From: Marinicauda pacifica
GTDB lineage: Bacteria > Pseudomonadota > Alphaproteobacteria > Caulobacterales > Maricaulaceae
NCBI RefSeq assembly: GCF_004793635.1
Contig: NZ_SRXV01000001.1
Span: forward strand, 1,276,108 to 1,340,107
DNA length: 64,000 nucleotides
Reading direction: 5' to 3'
This document shows, piece by piece, positions 19,001 to 27,955 of the stretch. The position numbers and the translations under genes are program-made. The notes beneath the pieces were generated by a model. That model did not search any database and was not told the DNA's origin. It worked only from the letters and a program-made list of their open reading frames with translations. How positions within the stretch are numbered: position 1 is the stretch's first letter; each line of letters begins with the position of its first letter.

Positions 19001-19945
19001 ATGACCCGAACGCGCGACCTGACTGTCCTTCTCGCCTCCCCACGCGGCTTCTGCGCCGGTGTGGACCGTGCCATCCAGATCGTGGAGCGCGCACTGGAAC
19101 GCTATGGCGCTCCCGTCTATGTGCGCCACGAGATCGTGCACAACAAGCATGTGGTCAACCGGCTGAAGGCGATGGGGGCCATCTTCGTGTCGGAGCTGGA
19201 CCAGTGCCCGGACGACCGGCCCGTGGTCTTCTCCGCGCATGGCGTGCCGCAGCGCGTGCCCCAGGAAGCGGCCAGACGCAACATGCTCTACGTCGACGCG
19301 ACCTGCCCGCTCGTGTCCAAGGTCCATGTCGAAGCCCAGCGCCATGACCGCACCGGCCGCGAGATCATCCTGATCGGCCATGCCGGCCATCCCGAAGTGA
19401 TCGGCACGATGGGCCAATTGCCCGAAGGCGCGATCCATCTGGTGGAGACCGTCGAGGATGCCGAGGCCTTCACCCCCGCCGATCCCGACAATCTCGCCTT
19501 TGTCACCCAGACCACGCTTTCGGTCGACGATACGGCCGCCATCGTGGAGGTGCTGCAGCGCCGCTTCCCGAACATGGCGGCACCGCACAAGGAAGACATC
19601 TGCTACGCCACCACCAACCGCCAGCAGGCGGTGAAGGCCATTGGCGCGCGCGCAGACCTGGTACTCGTGGTCGGCGCGGCGAACTCCTCGAATTCGGTCC
19701 GCCTGGTCGAAGTGGCCAAGCGTGCCGGGGCCAGGGCGGCCTATCTCGTCCCCTCGGCCGAGGATGTGGACTGGGCCTGGTTTGACGGGGTCGAGCGTGT
19801 GGGCGTCAGCGCTGGCGCCAGCGCGCCGGAAGATCTGGTCGAGGACCTGCTCGCCGCGGTCGCCGAACGTTTCACCGTGCGGATCGAAGACGTCAGCGTT
19901 GCCGAGGAAGACGTGGTGTTCAAGCTTCCCAAGGAAGTGGCGTGA
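19001..19945 (+). CDS. ispH: 4-hydroxy-3-methylbut-2-enyl diphosphate reductase
   Basis: Last step of the MEP isoprenoid pathway, making IPP and DMAPP with a 4Fe-4S cluster. The 314-residue protein has the three cluster cysteines in GFCAGVDRA (C18), VDATCPLV and [11 protein letters not shown], plus FSAHGV and the TEE/TTNRQ-type substrate residues. It begins a plus-strand run (DUF1801, SnoaL-like, rnhA). In many alphaproteobacteria thrB lies between ispH and rnhA; here two other small genes take that place. IspH supplies precursors for UbiA/CtaB-dependent quinone and haem O synthesis. Confidence 0.97.
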   Translation: MTRTRDLTVLLASPRGFCAGVDRAIQIVERALERYGAPVYVRHEIVHNKHVVNRLKAMGAIFVSELDQCPDDRPVVFSAHGVPQRVPQEAARRNMLYVDATCPLVSKVHVEAQRHDRTGREIILIGHAGHPEVIGTMGQLPEGAIHLVETVEDAEAFTPADPDNLAFVTQTTLSVDDTAAIVEVLQRRFPNMAAPHKEDICYATTNRQQAVKAIGARADLVLVVGAANSSNSVRLVEVAKRAGARAAYLVPSAEDVDWAWFDGVERVGVSAGASAPEDLVEDLLAAVAERFTVRIEDVSVAEEDVVFKLPKEVA

Positions 19946-19994
19946 CGAGGCCGGGACCACGGCGCGGCGCCTGAACCTCGGGAGGATGTCGGCA

Positions 19995-20423
19995 ATGTCA
20001 GGGAACAAGACCCAGCCAACGGCGCAGAGCGTGGACACTTTTCTCGACGCGGTGGAGCCTGAGCGCAAACGCGAGGAAGCGCGCACGCTGGACGCGCTCT
20101 TCCGGCGTGTCACGGGATGGCAGCCGCAGATTTGGGGCCCGTCTCTGATCGGCTATGGCATCTATCACTACCGTTACGAGTCCGGACGCGAAGGCGACTT
20201 CCTGGCGACCGGCTTCTCGCCGCGCAAGAGCGCTCACTCCATCTACATCCTTCCCGGCTATGCCGATTTTCAGCCCCTGCTGGACCGGCTCGGCAAGCAT
20301 AGCCATGGCAAATCGTGCCTTTATGTGAAGACGCTGGCCGATATCGACCTTGAAATCCTGGCCGAACTGATCGAAGCGGGCGTTCGCGATCTTCCCGGGA
20401 AGTACGAGGTCAAGCCGACATGA
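19995..20423 (+). CDS. DUF1801 domain protein
   Basis: A 142-residue soluble protein of the DUF1801 (YdhG/YjbR-like) group. Signature parts are TLDALFRRVTGWQPQIWGPSLIGYG, then YRYESGREGDF and FSPRKSAHSIYILPGY, and a C-terminal KSCLYVKTLADID. The function of this family is not established. The start at 19995 has GGAGG nine bases upstream; an ATG at 19986 would overlap that site. Its stop overlaps the start of the next gene by 4 bases (ATGA). Confidence 0.82.
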   Translation: MSGNKTQPTAQSVDTFLDAVEPERKREEARTLDALFRRVTGWQPQIWGPSLIGYGIYHYRYESGREGDFLATGFSPRKSAHSIYILPGYADFQPLLDRLGKHSHGKSCLYVKTLADIDLEILAELIEAGVRDLPGKYEVKPT

Positions 20424-20794
20424 GCGCCAGCCCTGAACAGGTCGTTCGCGCCTGGGTCGATGCCTTCAATGCCGGCAATGTCGACGCGCTGGAGCAGCTC
20501 TACGCCGAAGACGCCGTCAACCACCAGGTCGCGTACGACCCCCTGCACGGACGCAGCGCCATCCGCGCCCTGTTCGAGCGCGAATTTGCCCGCGCCCGAA
20601 TGGTCTGCGTGATCGAGAACCTGTTCGTGGATGGCGACCGGGCCATTCTCGAATGGTCCGATCCGCTCGGCCTGCGCGGTTGCGGGATATTCCATGTCGC
20701 AGACGGCAGGATCGTCCATCAGCGCGGCTATTTCGACAAGCTCAGCTTCTACCGGGCCCAGGGCCTGCCGCTGGAAAAGGCCCTTGAAGAATGA
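20420..20794 (+). CDS. SnoaL-like / NTF2-fold protein
   Basis: A 124-residue protein of the SnoaL-like NTF2 fold. Typical features are [29 protein letters not shown] at the start, then [14 protein letters not shown] and [23 protein letters not shown] at the end. These small alpha+beta barrels include isomerases, hydrolases and binding proteins, so a reaction cannot be assigned. It overlaps the DUF1801 gene upstream and rnhA downstream by 4 bases each, so it is translationally coupled within this operon. Confidence 0.82.
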   Translation: MSASPEQVVRAWVDAFNAGNVDALEQLYAEDAVNHQVAYDPLHGRSAIRALFEREFARARMVCVIENLFVDGDRAILEWSDPLGLRGCGIFHVADGRIVHQRGYFDKLSFYRAQGLPLEKALEE

Positions 20795-21246
20795 CTCTGG
20801 TGACGATTCACACCGATGGCGCCTGCTCGGGCAATCCCGGTCCGGGCGGCTGGGGCGCGCTGCTCGAATGGAACGGTCACGAGAAGGAGATTTCCGGCGC
20901 GGAGCCGGAGACGACCAATAACCGTATGGAGCTGATGGCGGCGATCCAGGCGCTCGAGACGCTCAAGCGCGCGAGCAAGGTCCGTCTGGTCACCGACAGC
21001 GTCTATGTCCGCGACGGCGTGACGAAGTGGATCCACAACTGGAAGCGCAATGGCTGGAAGACGTCTGCGAAGAAGCCGGTCAAGAATGCCGACCTCTGGC
21101 AGCGCCTGGACGAGGCCGCGAAGCGCCACGACATCAAGTGGGAATGGATCAAGGGCCATGCCGGCCACGCGGAGAACGAACGCGCCGACGCGCTGGCCCG
21201 CGAGGCCATTGTGACGATGCGCGCCGAGGCGGCGAACGGCGGCTAG
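20791..21246 (+). CDS. rnhA: Ribonuclease HI
   Basis: Cleaves the RNA strand of RNA-DNA hybrids, removing primers and R-loops. At 151 residues it is a standard RNase HI. Catalytic residues are visible: D in [18 protein letters not shown] in [16 protein letters not shown] in [12 protein letters not shown], and H/D in [17 protein letters not shown]. The basic handle region [18 protein letters not shown] is present. It ends the ispH run; the MBL-rhodanese gene converges 8 bp downstream. Confidence 0.96.
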   Translation: MTLVTIHTDGACSGNPGPGGWGALLEWNGHEKEISGAEPETTNNRMELMAAIQALETLKRASKVRLVTDSVYVRDGVTKWIHNWKRNGWKTSAKKPVKNADLWQRLDEAAKRHDIKWEWIKGHAGHAENERADALAREAIVTMRAEAANGG

Positions 21247-21254
21247 GGTCGCGC

Positions 21255-22628
21255 TCAGCGCTCCAGACGGCACCCCAAGGCCTGGCAAGCCGCCATCGAA
21301 CCCCAGTTCACGCTCACATCCTCAAAGCCGGCGCGCTGAAGCAGGCTGGCCGCGATGGCGGCGCGCTGGCCCGAGCCGCAGAACGTGACGACGCGTCTTG
21401 TCTTGTCCAGCTCATCGAGGCGGCCGGTCAGCTCGCCGATGAAGATATGCGTCGAGCCTTCGACCCGCGCCTCCTCCACTTCCGGCTTGGAGCGGACGTC
21501 GAGCACGGTGAAGTCCGTCTGGCCATCGAGCGCCGCCTTGAAGTCCGGCCCGTCAATCGCCCCGAAAGTCTCCACCCGCCGTCCGGTCTTGGCCCAGCCG
21601 ATCACGGCGCCGTTCAGATAGCCCTCGATCCGGTCATAACCGATGCGGGCAAGGTCGAGCGCCGCGCGTTCGGCCTGCTCCGCGCTCGCGGCGACCAGTC
21701 CCAGCGGCGTATCGTAGGGCAGCACCCAGCCGGCAAAGCTGGCGATCATGTCAGCCGGCAGGCAGATCGAGCCCGGCACATGGCCCCCCGCAAAGCTTTC
21801 GGCCATGCGCAGGTCGACCACCAGCATCCCTTCCTCCTGCTTGCGGGCGAAGGCATCGACAGGGATCGGTCCCGGCAGGACCGGGCAGACCCGCAAGCCA
21901 GGGCCCTCGCTCGCATTCAGCTCTTCCATCTTGCGGAAATAGGGCGGGTAGTCGTGATGCTCGCCCGTCTTGGCTTTGACGAAGGCCTCGCGCGATAGCT
22001 GGAGACGGGGGTTATGCGCCTTCTCATAGCCCAGCGTGGAGAAATCGCGCGTCGCCATGCCCTGCCCGCACACGGAGCCGGCCCCGTGGGCGGGATAAAC
22101 CACTGTCTGGTCGCCGAGCGGCAGAAGCTTCTCGTGCAGGCTATCGTAGAGCAGGTTGGCCACCTCTTCGGCCCGGTCCGGGTAGAAGTCGGTGCGGCCC
22201 ACATCGTTGACGAAGAGCGCATCGCCGGTGAACACGCCGAGTGCGCTCTCGCCCGTTTCGTGGTGGCGCAGCACCAGCGAGATCGAATCCAGCGTGTGGC
22301 CGGGTGTCTCCACGACGGTCAGGCTGGCCTGGCCGAGTTCGACCCGCTTGCCCTCACGCACCATCTGCGCGTAGGGCACGTCATACTCGTCGGTCGTTCC
22401 GCGCAGCACCTCGGCCCCGGTGCGGTTGGCCAGGTTCTGCGACCCGGTGAGCAGGTCCTCGTTACGGTGGGTCTCGAAGATGTGGGTGATGGTCACGCCG
22501 CGGCGCTGGGCGATGCGTTCGTACACGCGCACATCGCGGCGCGGATCGATCACGGCGGCGCACTGGCCGTCGCCCACCATGTAGGAGAGATGGGCCAGTC
22601 CTTCGGTCTTGACGGTCTCGACGAACAT
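21255..22628 (-). CDS. MBL-fold metallohydrolase with two rhodanese domains
   Basis: A 457-residue cytoplasmic protein: an N-terminal metallo-beta-lactamase domain (to about residue 250) and two C-terminal rhodanese-like domains. Relatives (persulfide dioxygenases, CstB-like) handle persulfide sulfur. The usual HxHxDH metal motif reads THRNEDL here (H54, N56, D58), so two metal ligands differ from the canonical set; a subfamily with this variant exists. The distal histidines in VVETPGHTLDS and VYPAHGAGS and the aspartate in VFTGDALF are kept. The first rhodanese loop lacks cysteine; the second has C in VVTFCGSGQRAA. The start at 22628 follows AAGGGAG. Sulfur-detoxification is inferred. Confidence 0.85.
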   Translation of the reverse strand: MFVETVKTEGLAHLSYMVGDGQCAAVIDPRRDVRVYERIAQRRGVTITHIFETHRNEDLLTGSQNLANRTGAEVLRGTTDEYDVPYAQMVREGKRVELGQASLTVVETPGHTLDSISLVLRHHETGESALGVFTGDALFVNDVGRTDFYPDRAEEVANLLYDSLHEKLLPLGDQTVVYPAHGAGSVCGQGMATRDFSTLGYEKAHNPRLQLSREAFVKAKTGEHHDYPPYFRKMEELNASEGPGLRVCPVLPGPIPVDAFARKQEEGMLVVDLRMAESFAGGHVPGSICLPADMIASFAGWVLPYDTPLGLVAASAEQAERAALDLARIGYDRIEGYLNGAVIGWAKTGRRVETFGAIDGPDFKAALDGQTDFTVLDVRSKPEVEEARVEGSTHIFIGELTGRLDELDKTRRVVTFCGSGQRAAIAASLLQRAGFEDVSVNWGSMAACQALGCRLER

Positions 22629-22686
22629 CGCGGGGGCAGCTCCCTTCTCAGCATAGCCGGTACGCCGAGAACCCGAACCGCCGGGC

Positions 22687-22743
22687 GAACGTTCCCGGTC
22701 AATACCGCACACCTCCAGAGCCATTCCCGGGAACCATTCCCGG
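22687..22743 (-). promoter_or_regulatory. Cluster of short palindromes upstream of the MBL-rhodanese gene
   Basis: In 57 bp lie GAACGTTC (22687-22694), TTCCCGGGAA (22724-22733) and GGGAA-CCA-TTCCC (22729-22741), plus a direct repeat CCATTCCCGG (22721, 22734). They lie 59-115 bp upstream of the start. An operator region is likely, but no regulator is identified. Confidence 0.4.
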
Positions 22744-22760
22744 AGCCGTGTCCAGACACG

Positions 22761-22790
22761 AAAAACCCCGGGCCGCATCCGGCCCGGGGC
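22761..22790 (-). terminator. Rho-independent terminator of the peroxiredoxin gene
   Basis: On the minus strand CCCCGGGCC pairs with GGCCCGGGG across a GGATGC loop and is followed by TTTTT. It lies ~28 bp after the peroxiredoxin stop. Confidence 0.85.
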
Positions 22791-22817
22791 AGTCTCGTCA
22801 CGCCTGTAGTGGGGGCG

Positions 22818-23300
22818 CTAGAGGCTATCCAGCATGTGTTCGGCGCTGGAGACCTTGAAGTCGCCCGCTTCCTCGACATGGAGTTGCTTGACCACCTTGT
22901 CCTCGACCACGAGCGAGAAGCGCTGACCGCGCACGCCCATGCCGAACTTGGAGCCATCCATCACGAGACCGAGCGCGCGCACGAAGTCGGCATTGCCGTC
23001 AGCCAGCATCATGACCTGATCGGAGGCATTCTGATTCTTCGCCCAGGCATCGAGCACGAAGACGTCGTTGACCGCCGTGCACACGATCCGGTCGATTCCT
23101 TTGGCCTTGAGCTCGCTGGCCTTCTCGATGAAGCCCGGCAGGTGCTTGGCCGAGCAGGTCGGGGTGAACGCGCCCGGAACCGAGAACAGCGCCACGGTGC
23201 GGCCCTTGAAGACGTCATCTGTGCTGGCCGGCGTCGGGCCGTCGGGCGTCATGGTCATGAAAGTCACGTCGGGAAGCGTATCGCCTACCTGGATCACCAT
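22818..23300 (-). CDS. Peroxiredoxin (Prx5-type)
   Basis: A 160-residue thiol peroxidase reducing H2O2 and organic peroxides. It fits the Prx5/AhpE-like group: MVIQVGDTLPDVTFMTM at the start, and the peroxidatic cysteine C49 in SVPGAFTPTCSAKHLPGF with the PxxxTxxC motif. A further cysteine lies in DRIVCTAVND. YqgE starts 147 bp away on the opposite strand, so a divergent promoter region is shared. A palindrome-bounded terminator follows. The electron donor (glutaredoxin or thioredoxin) is not indicated; gshA is elsewhere in the window. Confidence 0.93.
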   Translation of the reverse strand: MVIQVGDTLPDVTFMTMTPDGPTPASTDDVFKGRTVALFSVPGAFTPTCSAKHLPGFIEKASELKAKGIDRIVCTAVNDVFVLDAWAKNQNASDQVMMLADGNADFVRALGLVMDGSKFGMGVRGQRFSLVVEDKVVKQLHVEEAGDFKVSSAEHMLDSL

Positions 23301-23446
23301 CGTCAAAACTCCGCTTGAAACATCGCTTTCCCGAACCGGCGGCACGGGATGTCTCTCCACAGATAGAGGCGCGCCCCCTCCGCGCCAAGCCACGGCGCAC
23401 TGCACCGGCTCTGGACAAGACAGGGCCGCGTGCCGAGACTGGACCC

Positions 23447-24028
23447 ATGACAGAGGACACGCACCACAAGCCCGACTATCTGACCGGACGCCTGCTGATT
23501 GCCAGTCCGGCCATCGGCGATCCGCGCTTTGACCGGTCCGTCGTGCTGGTTTGCGCACATTCCAATGACAGCGCGATGGGGCTCGTGGTCAACAAGCCGA
23601 TGGACGCGCTGCGCCTGCCGACCCTGTTCGAGCAGCTGGGTGTCACCTCCGAAATCGAAGCCCCCGATCAGGCCGTGCTCTTCGGCGGGCCGATCGATCG
23701 CGACCGCGGTTTTGTCCTGCACACCGACGACTATGCCAGCGACGAGACCACGCTCGGCATCGGCCCCGGCGTCGGCCTGACGGCCACCAAGGATATTCTC
23801 GAGGCGATCGCCTCTTCCACACCGCCGCGCCGCTGCCTTCTGGCTCTGGGCTATGCGGGATGGACCGAGGGCCAGCTGGAAGACGAGATCGGCTCGAACG
23901 CCTGGCTCGTCGTCGATCCGGACGAGGACCTGCTCTTTGCCGAGGATTTCGACCGCAAGTGGGAGAAGGCGCTGGGCAAGCTGGGCATCGCGCCGGAGTT
24001 TCTGAGCGCGTCGAGCGGACACGCCTGA
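23447..24028 (+). CDS. YqgE/AlgH (DUF179) family protein
   Basis: A 193-residue protein of the conserved YqgE family. Signatures are LTGRLLIASPAIGDPRFDRSVVLV, then GLVVNKPMDALRL and VLFGGPIDRDRGFVLH. The fold is known from structures but the biochemical role is not. AlgH in Pseudomonas was linked to alginate regulation. The start at 23447 gives the usual family length. It converges on the EAL gene, whose stop is 13 bp beyond. Confidence 0.93.
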   Translation: MTEDTHHKPDYLTGRLLIASPAIGDPRFDRSVVLVCAHSNDSAMGLVVNKPMDALRLPTLFEQLGVTSEIEAPDQAVLFGGPIDRDRGFVLHTDDYASDETTLGIGPGVGLTATKDILEAIASSTPPRRCLLALGYAGWTEGQLEDEIGSNAWLVVDPDEDLLFAEDFDRKWEKALGKLGIAPEFLSASSGHA

Positions 24029-24041
24029 ACACGGCGCCCGA

Positions 24042-25202
24042 TCAGGCCGCCGGGCCCGCGAAGCGCCCGCTGGCCCCTCCAATGATCCAGGCTTCGGCCT
24101 CGTCGGCGGGCACCGCGCTGCCGAACTGGAAGCCCTGCGCGAACCGGACGCCTTGCTGGCGCACAGCGTCCGCGCTCGCCGCGCTCTCCACGCCCTCGGC
24201 GACCACATCCATCTCACAGGCGCGCGCCAGCTCCACGATGGAGGTGACGATGGAGCGCGCCTGCGGATTGCGGTCCGGGGCGCTGCCCAGGGCGCGAATG
24301 AAATACTGGTCGATCTTCAGCACGTCGAAAGGCAGCTGGTCCAGACGCGCGAGCGAGGAATAGCCCGTTCCGAAATCGTCGATCACCAGGCAGATACCGG
24401 CCTCTTTGAGCGCCTGGCAGGCCAGCACGACGGCCTCCGGGGCCAGCATCAGCTCGCTCTCGTTGATTTCCAGCTTGAACCGGTCGCGCGGTATGTCCGC
24501 CGCATCGATTGTCTCGATCAGGGCGCGCACGAAACCGGGGGCGGAGACCTCGCCCGCCGTGGCGTTCGCGGCGATGTAAAGCCCGCCCAGCTCCAGCCCG
24601 GCCTGCTGCCACGCCGCCAGGTCGCGGATCGCGCCTTCGCGGATGCGCGCGCCGACTTCGGCGATCAGATTCATCTCCGCAGCCAGCGGCAGGAAATCAT
24701 CCGGCGCCACGAGCGATTCGCCGGGCCGGCGCCATCTTGCCAGGGCCTCGAACCCGGCCAGACGCCCCGAGTCCAGGTCGATGATGGGCTGGTAGAAGGG
24801 TATGACGCGGCCGGCCTGCAGGTCGCGCGTCAGATCCGCTTCGCGGTCGAGCTTCTCGGTCCCGCCGCGCGGCGCCGCGCCGGCAATCAGCAGCATTCCC
24901 TCGAAGACGCCATCGCGAGTGCGCCCGGTCAGGCGCACATGACGGACATGGCGGTCCTCGCCAACCAGGCGCAGGCGCACATCCACCGGCCCGGCACTGT
25001 ACAGCCCGTCGAAGGCGTGGGCGTCGGTCTGGGCGATCTGGGCCCTGAGACTGGAAAGATGCGCCGCGCGTTGAGTGGCAGTGATACCGAACGGCGCTGC
25101 ATCGCCCTCGATTCCGAGCGCGCCGGAGTCCAGATCCGCCCTTAGCGCGATGGCGCCCGCGGCCCTGGCGGCGGCGGCGAACAGGTCCGCGCCCTGGGTC
25201 AT
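24042..25202 (-). CDS. EAL-domain c-di-GMP phosphodiesterase
   Basis: A 386-residue protein. The N-terminal ~130 residues look like a short PAS-like sensory part; the rest is an EAL domain. The active-site set appears complete: Q in IPFYQPIIDL, EAL as FEALARW, E in LEINESEL, DD in VIDDFGTGYSSLA, K in LKIDQYFI, E in VAEGVES and Q in AQGFQFG. Active hydrolysis of c-di-GMP is therefore expected. It starts inside the stop of the GNAT gene (ATGA overlap), so the two are coupled. No membrane segment is visible. A diguanylate cyclase is encoded at 56753. Confidence 0.92.
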   Translation of the reverse strand: MTQGADLFAAAARAAGAIALRADLDSGALGIEGDAAPFGITATQRAAHLSSLRAQIAQTDAHAFDGLYSAGPVDVRLRLVGEDRHVRHVRLTGRTRDGVFEGMLLIAGAAPRGGTEKLDREADLTRDLQAGRVIPFYQPIIDLDSGRLAGFEALARWRRPGESLVAPDDFLPLAAEMNLIAEVGARIREGAIRDLAAWQQAGLELGGLYIAANATAGEVSAPGFVRALIETIDAADIPRDRFKLEINESELMLAPEAVVLACQALKEAGICLVIDDFGTGYSSLARLDQLPFDVLKIDQYFIRALGSAPDRNPQARSIVTSIVELARACEMDVVAEGVESAASADAVRQQGVRFAQGFQFGSAVPADEAEAWIIGGASGRFAGPAA

Positions 25203-25780
25203 CAGCGGATCGGGTCGTCCTTCAGAATCGCGAATTTCAGATGGTCGTGCCATTCGCCGTGGATTTTCAGGTATTTGCGCGCGACCCCCTCCGGCGTGAA
25301 ACCGATCGACAGGAGCAGGGCGCGCGAGGCCTCGTTCTCCGGCCGGGTCGCCGCCTCGATCCGGTGCAGCTTCAGCGTTTCGAACGCGTAGGACAATACG
25401 CGGCGCACGGCTGCCCGCGTATGGCCGCGGCGCTGATAGGGCATGCCGATCCAGTATCCCAGATCCGCCGTCTGCAGCACGCCGCGCCGGACATTGTTCA
25501 GATTGCAGGCGCCCAGAAGCACATCGTCGCTGGCGCGGAAGATGAAGAAGGGAAAACCCTGCCCGCTCTCGATATCGCTCTGGTAGCGGCGCAGGCGGCG
25601 CTTGAAGGCGGAGCGGGTCAGCTCGTCTTCGGCCCAGGCCGGTTCCCACTGCTCGGTATGGCGGCGGCTCGCAAAGCGCAGCTTGGCCCAGCTGTCATAG
25701 TCGTCCAGGCTGGGATGGCGCAGACAGATGTTCTCGCTGTAGAGAATTGTTTCCGGATTGTCGTCCCGCCACAGTGCCAC
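25202..25780 (-). CDS. GNAT-family N-acetyltransferase (RimJ-like)
   Basis: A 192-residue acetyltransferase of the RimJ/RimI type. Family marks are ICLRHPSLDDYDSWAKLR at the start, the acceptor-side strand LGYWIGMPYQRRGHTRAAVRRVLSYAFE with the acetyl-CoA loop QRRGH, and HRIEAATRPENEASRALLLSIGF. Its target may be a ribosomal protein N-terminus or another amine; sequence alone does not decide. The gene is the second-last of the operon that also carries SURF1 and the EAL gene. Confidence 0.87.
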   Translation of the reverse strand: MALWRDDNPETILYSENICLRHPSLDDYDSWAKLRFASRRHTEQWEPAWAEDELTRSAFKRRLRRYQSDIESGQGFPFFIFRASDDVLLGACNLNNVRRGVLQTADLGYWIGMPYQRRGHTRAAVRRVLSYAFETLKLHRIEAATRPENEASRALLLSIGFTPEGVARKYLKIHGEWHDHLKFAILKDDPIR

Positions 25781-25867
25781 GACCCGCCTCCCTCTTTATT
25801 CCCATCATCGGGTTTTCGCAGCACGCAGTCACGCGGAAAACCGGCTCAGGCAAATGACTGTACCCGT

Positions 25868-26557
25868 TCAGTCTTTCGATCGCGTGAATATCAGCCGGCC
25901 GCGCGCAATGTGCAATGCCAGGTAGACCCCGATCAGCGCGGCGGCGAGACCGAACCAGGTAATGGCATAGCCGTAATGGCGCGAGGGCGGGGTCTGGGAC
26001 AGGTGGGGCGGCAGGCTCTGCGCACCACGCGCGACCAGAACGTCGCCGCTGGGCGTGCCCGACGGCGCGAGACGGGCGGCCATCGCTTCGGGGGCGAGCG
26101 TATAGAACTCGTTGGCCTGCGGACTATTGGCGGGTGTGAACATGCCCGTTCCCGGGGCGCGGGAAAGCCTGAACTCGCCGGTCGCCGCTCGCTCTTCCCC
26201 GTTCAGGGGTTCAAAGCCGGTTTCGACCAGCACCGTATCGTAGCCCTCGGCACAGTCCGGCGCGTCCACCGGGCGAAGCAGGCGCCAGCCGGGGCGGTTG
26301 CCCGCGTCCACGCCGTACAGACGCACGGCCTCGCCGCTCGGCTCCTGCTCCAGCGCCACCCGCTGACCGGCCACCACCTCATCGCCGCACAACAGCGTCT
26401 CGAGATCGGCCGGCGGGCGCAGGCCCGCAGCAAGGTAGGAGTCGGTTTCGGCGCGTTTCCAGGCGGCGCGTTCCAGTTGCCAGCTTCCCAGCCAGACCAG
26501 GAGGGCGAGCGCAGGCAGGGTGAACAGCGTGAGCACGAGGAGCGGACGAAACTTCAT
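25868..26557 (-). CDS. SURF1-family cytochrome oxidase assembly protein
   Basis: A 229-residue membrane protein that helps haem A insertion into cytochrome c oxidase. It has the family architecture: an N-terminal helix (LLVLTLFTLPALALLVWLGSWQLERAAWKR), a periplasmic domain and a C-terminal helix (YGYAITWFGLAAALIGVYLAL). The sequence GSWQLERAAWK is the diagnostic SURF1 motif. It sits 9 bp after DUF983 and downstream of ctaE, as in other alphaproteobacteria, so the assignment is strongly supported by context. Confidence 0.93.
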   Translation of the reverse strand: MKFRPLLVLTLFTLPALALLVWLGSWQLERAAWKRAETDSYLAAGLRPPADLETLLCGDEVVAGQRVALEQEPSGEAVRLYGVDAGNRPGWRLLRPVDAPDCAEGYDTVLVETGFEPLNGEERAATGEFRLSRAPGTGMFTPANSPQANEFYTLAPEAMAARLAPSGTPSGDVLVARGAQSLPPHLSQTPPSRHYGYAITWFGLAAALIGVYLALHIARGRLIFTRSKD

Positions 26558-26566
26558 CGCGGTCCC

Positions 26567-26938
26567 TTACTCATCTCCGTCCTCGTCCAGCCGGGCTTCC
26601 CGGGCGCTATGCTTGTACTGGAGGGCAAACATCACGCCCTTGAACGGGCGCAGGAACCAGAGGCTCAACCCGATTACCACCGGAATCCAGATGATGAGAT
26701 GAACCCAGGTCGGCGGCGCGAGCCAGAGATGTAGCAGAAGCGCGAGCGGGACCACGATTGCACCGACGAGGAACATGATGAAGACGGCCGGCCCGTCCCC
26801 CGCATCCTCGCCGGAAAAATCGAGCCCGCAGGTCTCGCACTCCGGCGCAATGGTCAGGAAGCCCTCGAACAAGCGCCCTTCCCCGCAGCGCGGACACCGT
26901 CCCGCGAGACCTGCAGAGAAGGGGCTGGGTTCGGTCAT
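26567..26938 (-). CDS. DUF983 family membrane protein
   Basis: A 123-residue protein with a zinc-ribbon-like N-terminus (RCPRCGEGRLFEGFLTI...CETCGLDF, two CxxC pairs) and two membrane helices (AVFIMFLVGAIVVPLALLLHLWL and TWVHLIIWIPVVIGLSLWFL). The family travels with cytochrome c oxidase genes in alphaproteobacteria but has no established role. It overlaps neither neighbour; it starts 3 bp after ctaE and is followed by SURF1. Confidence 0.9.
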   Translation of the reverse strand: MTEPSPFSAGLAGRCPRCGEGRLFEGFLTIAPECETCGLDFSGEDAGDGPAVFIMFLVGAIVVPLALLLHLWLAPPTWVHLIIWIPVVIGLSLWFLRPFKGVMFALQYKHSAREARLDEDGDE

Positions 26939-26941
26939 GGT

Positions 26942-27835
26942 CTAGTGAGCGACCTGTCCGGCGAAGACCACGTAGACAAAGGCGAACAGGAACAGCCAGA
27001 CGACGTCCACGAAGTGCCAGTACCAGGCGGCGGCTTCGAAGCCGAAATGCTTCTGCGGCGTGAAGTGGCCGGCCATGAGGCGCAGCAGGCAGACCAGCAG
27101 GAACACTGTCCCGATGACCACGTGTGCCCCGTGGAAACCGGTCGCCATGAAGAAGGATGCGCCGTAGAGCGATCCGCCAAACCCGAAATGGGCGTGGGCG
27201 TATTCGTAGACCTGCAGCGAGGTGAAGCACAGGCCCAGCAGGACCGTCAGCAGGAGGCCGATCTTGGCGCCCTTGCGGTCACCGTGCTGGAGCGCGTGGT
27301 GCGCCCAGGTGACCGTCGTGCCCGACAGGAGCAGGATCATCGTGTTGATCAGCGGCAGGTGGAAGGGATCGAAGGTTTCGATTCCCGGCGGCGGCCAGCT
27401 TTCCCACGCCGAGAAGTCGACGCCGATCGCCTCGCCGGTCCAGGTCGCGCCCGCGCGCGCCTCGTGGAACAGCGCCATCTCGAAGAAGGCCCAGAACCAG
27501 GCCACGAAGAACATCACCTCGGAGACGATGAACAGGATCATGCCGTAGCGCAGGCCGATATCGACGACGGGCGTGTGGTCTCCGCGGCGTGATTCCTTGA
27601 TCACGTCGGTCCACCAGCCGATCATCGTGTATGCCACGATCAGGAAGCCGAGGCCCAGCAGCCACCAGGATCCGTCCTGGAGGAAGAAATAGGCCCAGCT
27701 CTCTTCATTGCTGGACAGGCCCTTCATCTGGACGACAGCGCCCAGAGCCATGACAAAGGCGCCGAGCGAGCCGGTAAAGGGCCACGGGCTCGGTTCTACC
27801 AGGTGATAGTCGTGTTTAACGGCTCCGCCGGCCAT
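26942..27835 (-). CDS. ctaE: Cytochrome c oxidase subunit III
   Basis: A 297-residue polytopic subunit (seven helices) of the aa3-type oxidase. It contains the family marks [20 protein letters not shown], the helices around [14 protein letters not shown] with the conserved glutamate, and [18 protein letters not shown] with a [14 protein letters not shown] end. The ATG at 27835 has AGGAG seven bases upstream. It is preceded by ctaG and followed by DUF983. Confidence 0.96.
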   Translation of the reverse strand: MAGGAVKHDYHLVEPSPWPFTGSLGAFVMALGAVVQMKGLSSNEESWAYFFLQDGSWWLLGLGFLIVAYTMIGWWTDVIKESRRGDHTPVVDIGLRYGMILFIVSEVMFFVAWFWAFFEMALFHEARAGATWTGEAIGVDFSAWESWPPPGIETFDPFHLPLINTMILLLSGTTVTWAHHALQHGDRKGAKIGLLLTVLLGLCFTSLQVYEYAHAHFGFGGSLYGASFFMATGFHGAHVVIGTVFLLVCLLRLMAGHFTPQKHFGFEAAAWYWHFVDVVWLFLFAFVYVVFAGQVAH

Positions 27836-27955
27836 GGTGCTCTCCTGCAAGTCCCAGTCTTACGGGGGTTTGACCGCACCTATAGCGGCGCCCTTGCCCC
27901 CTATCAATTCCTTCGCGCTGTCCGGCTTTGCCGGGTCAGCAGTTTCTCTGGCGCG

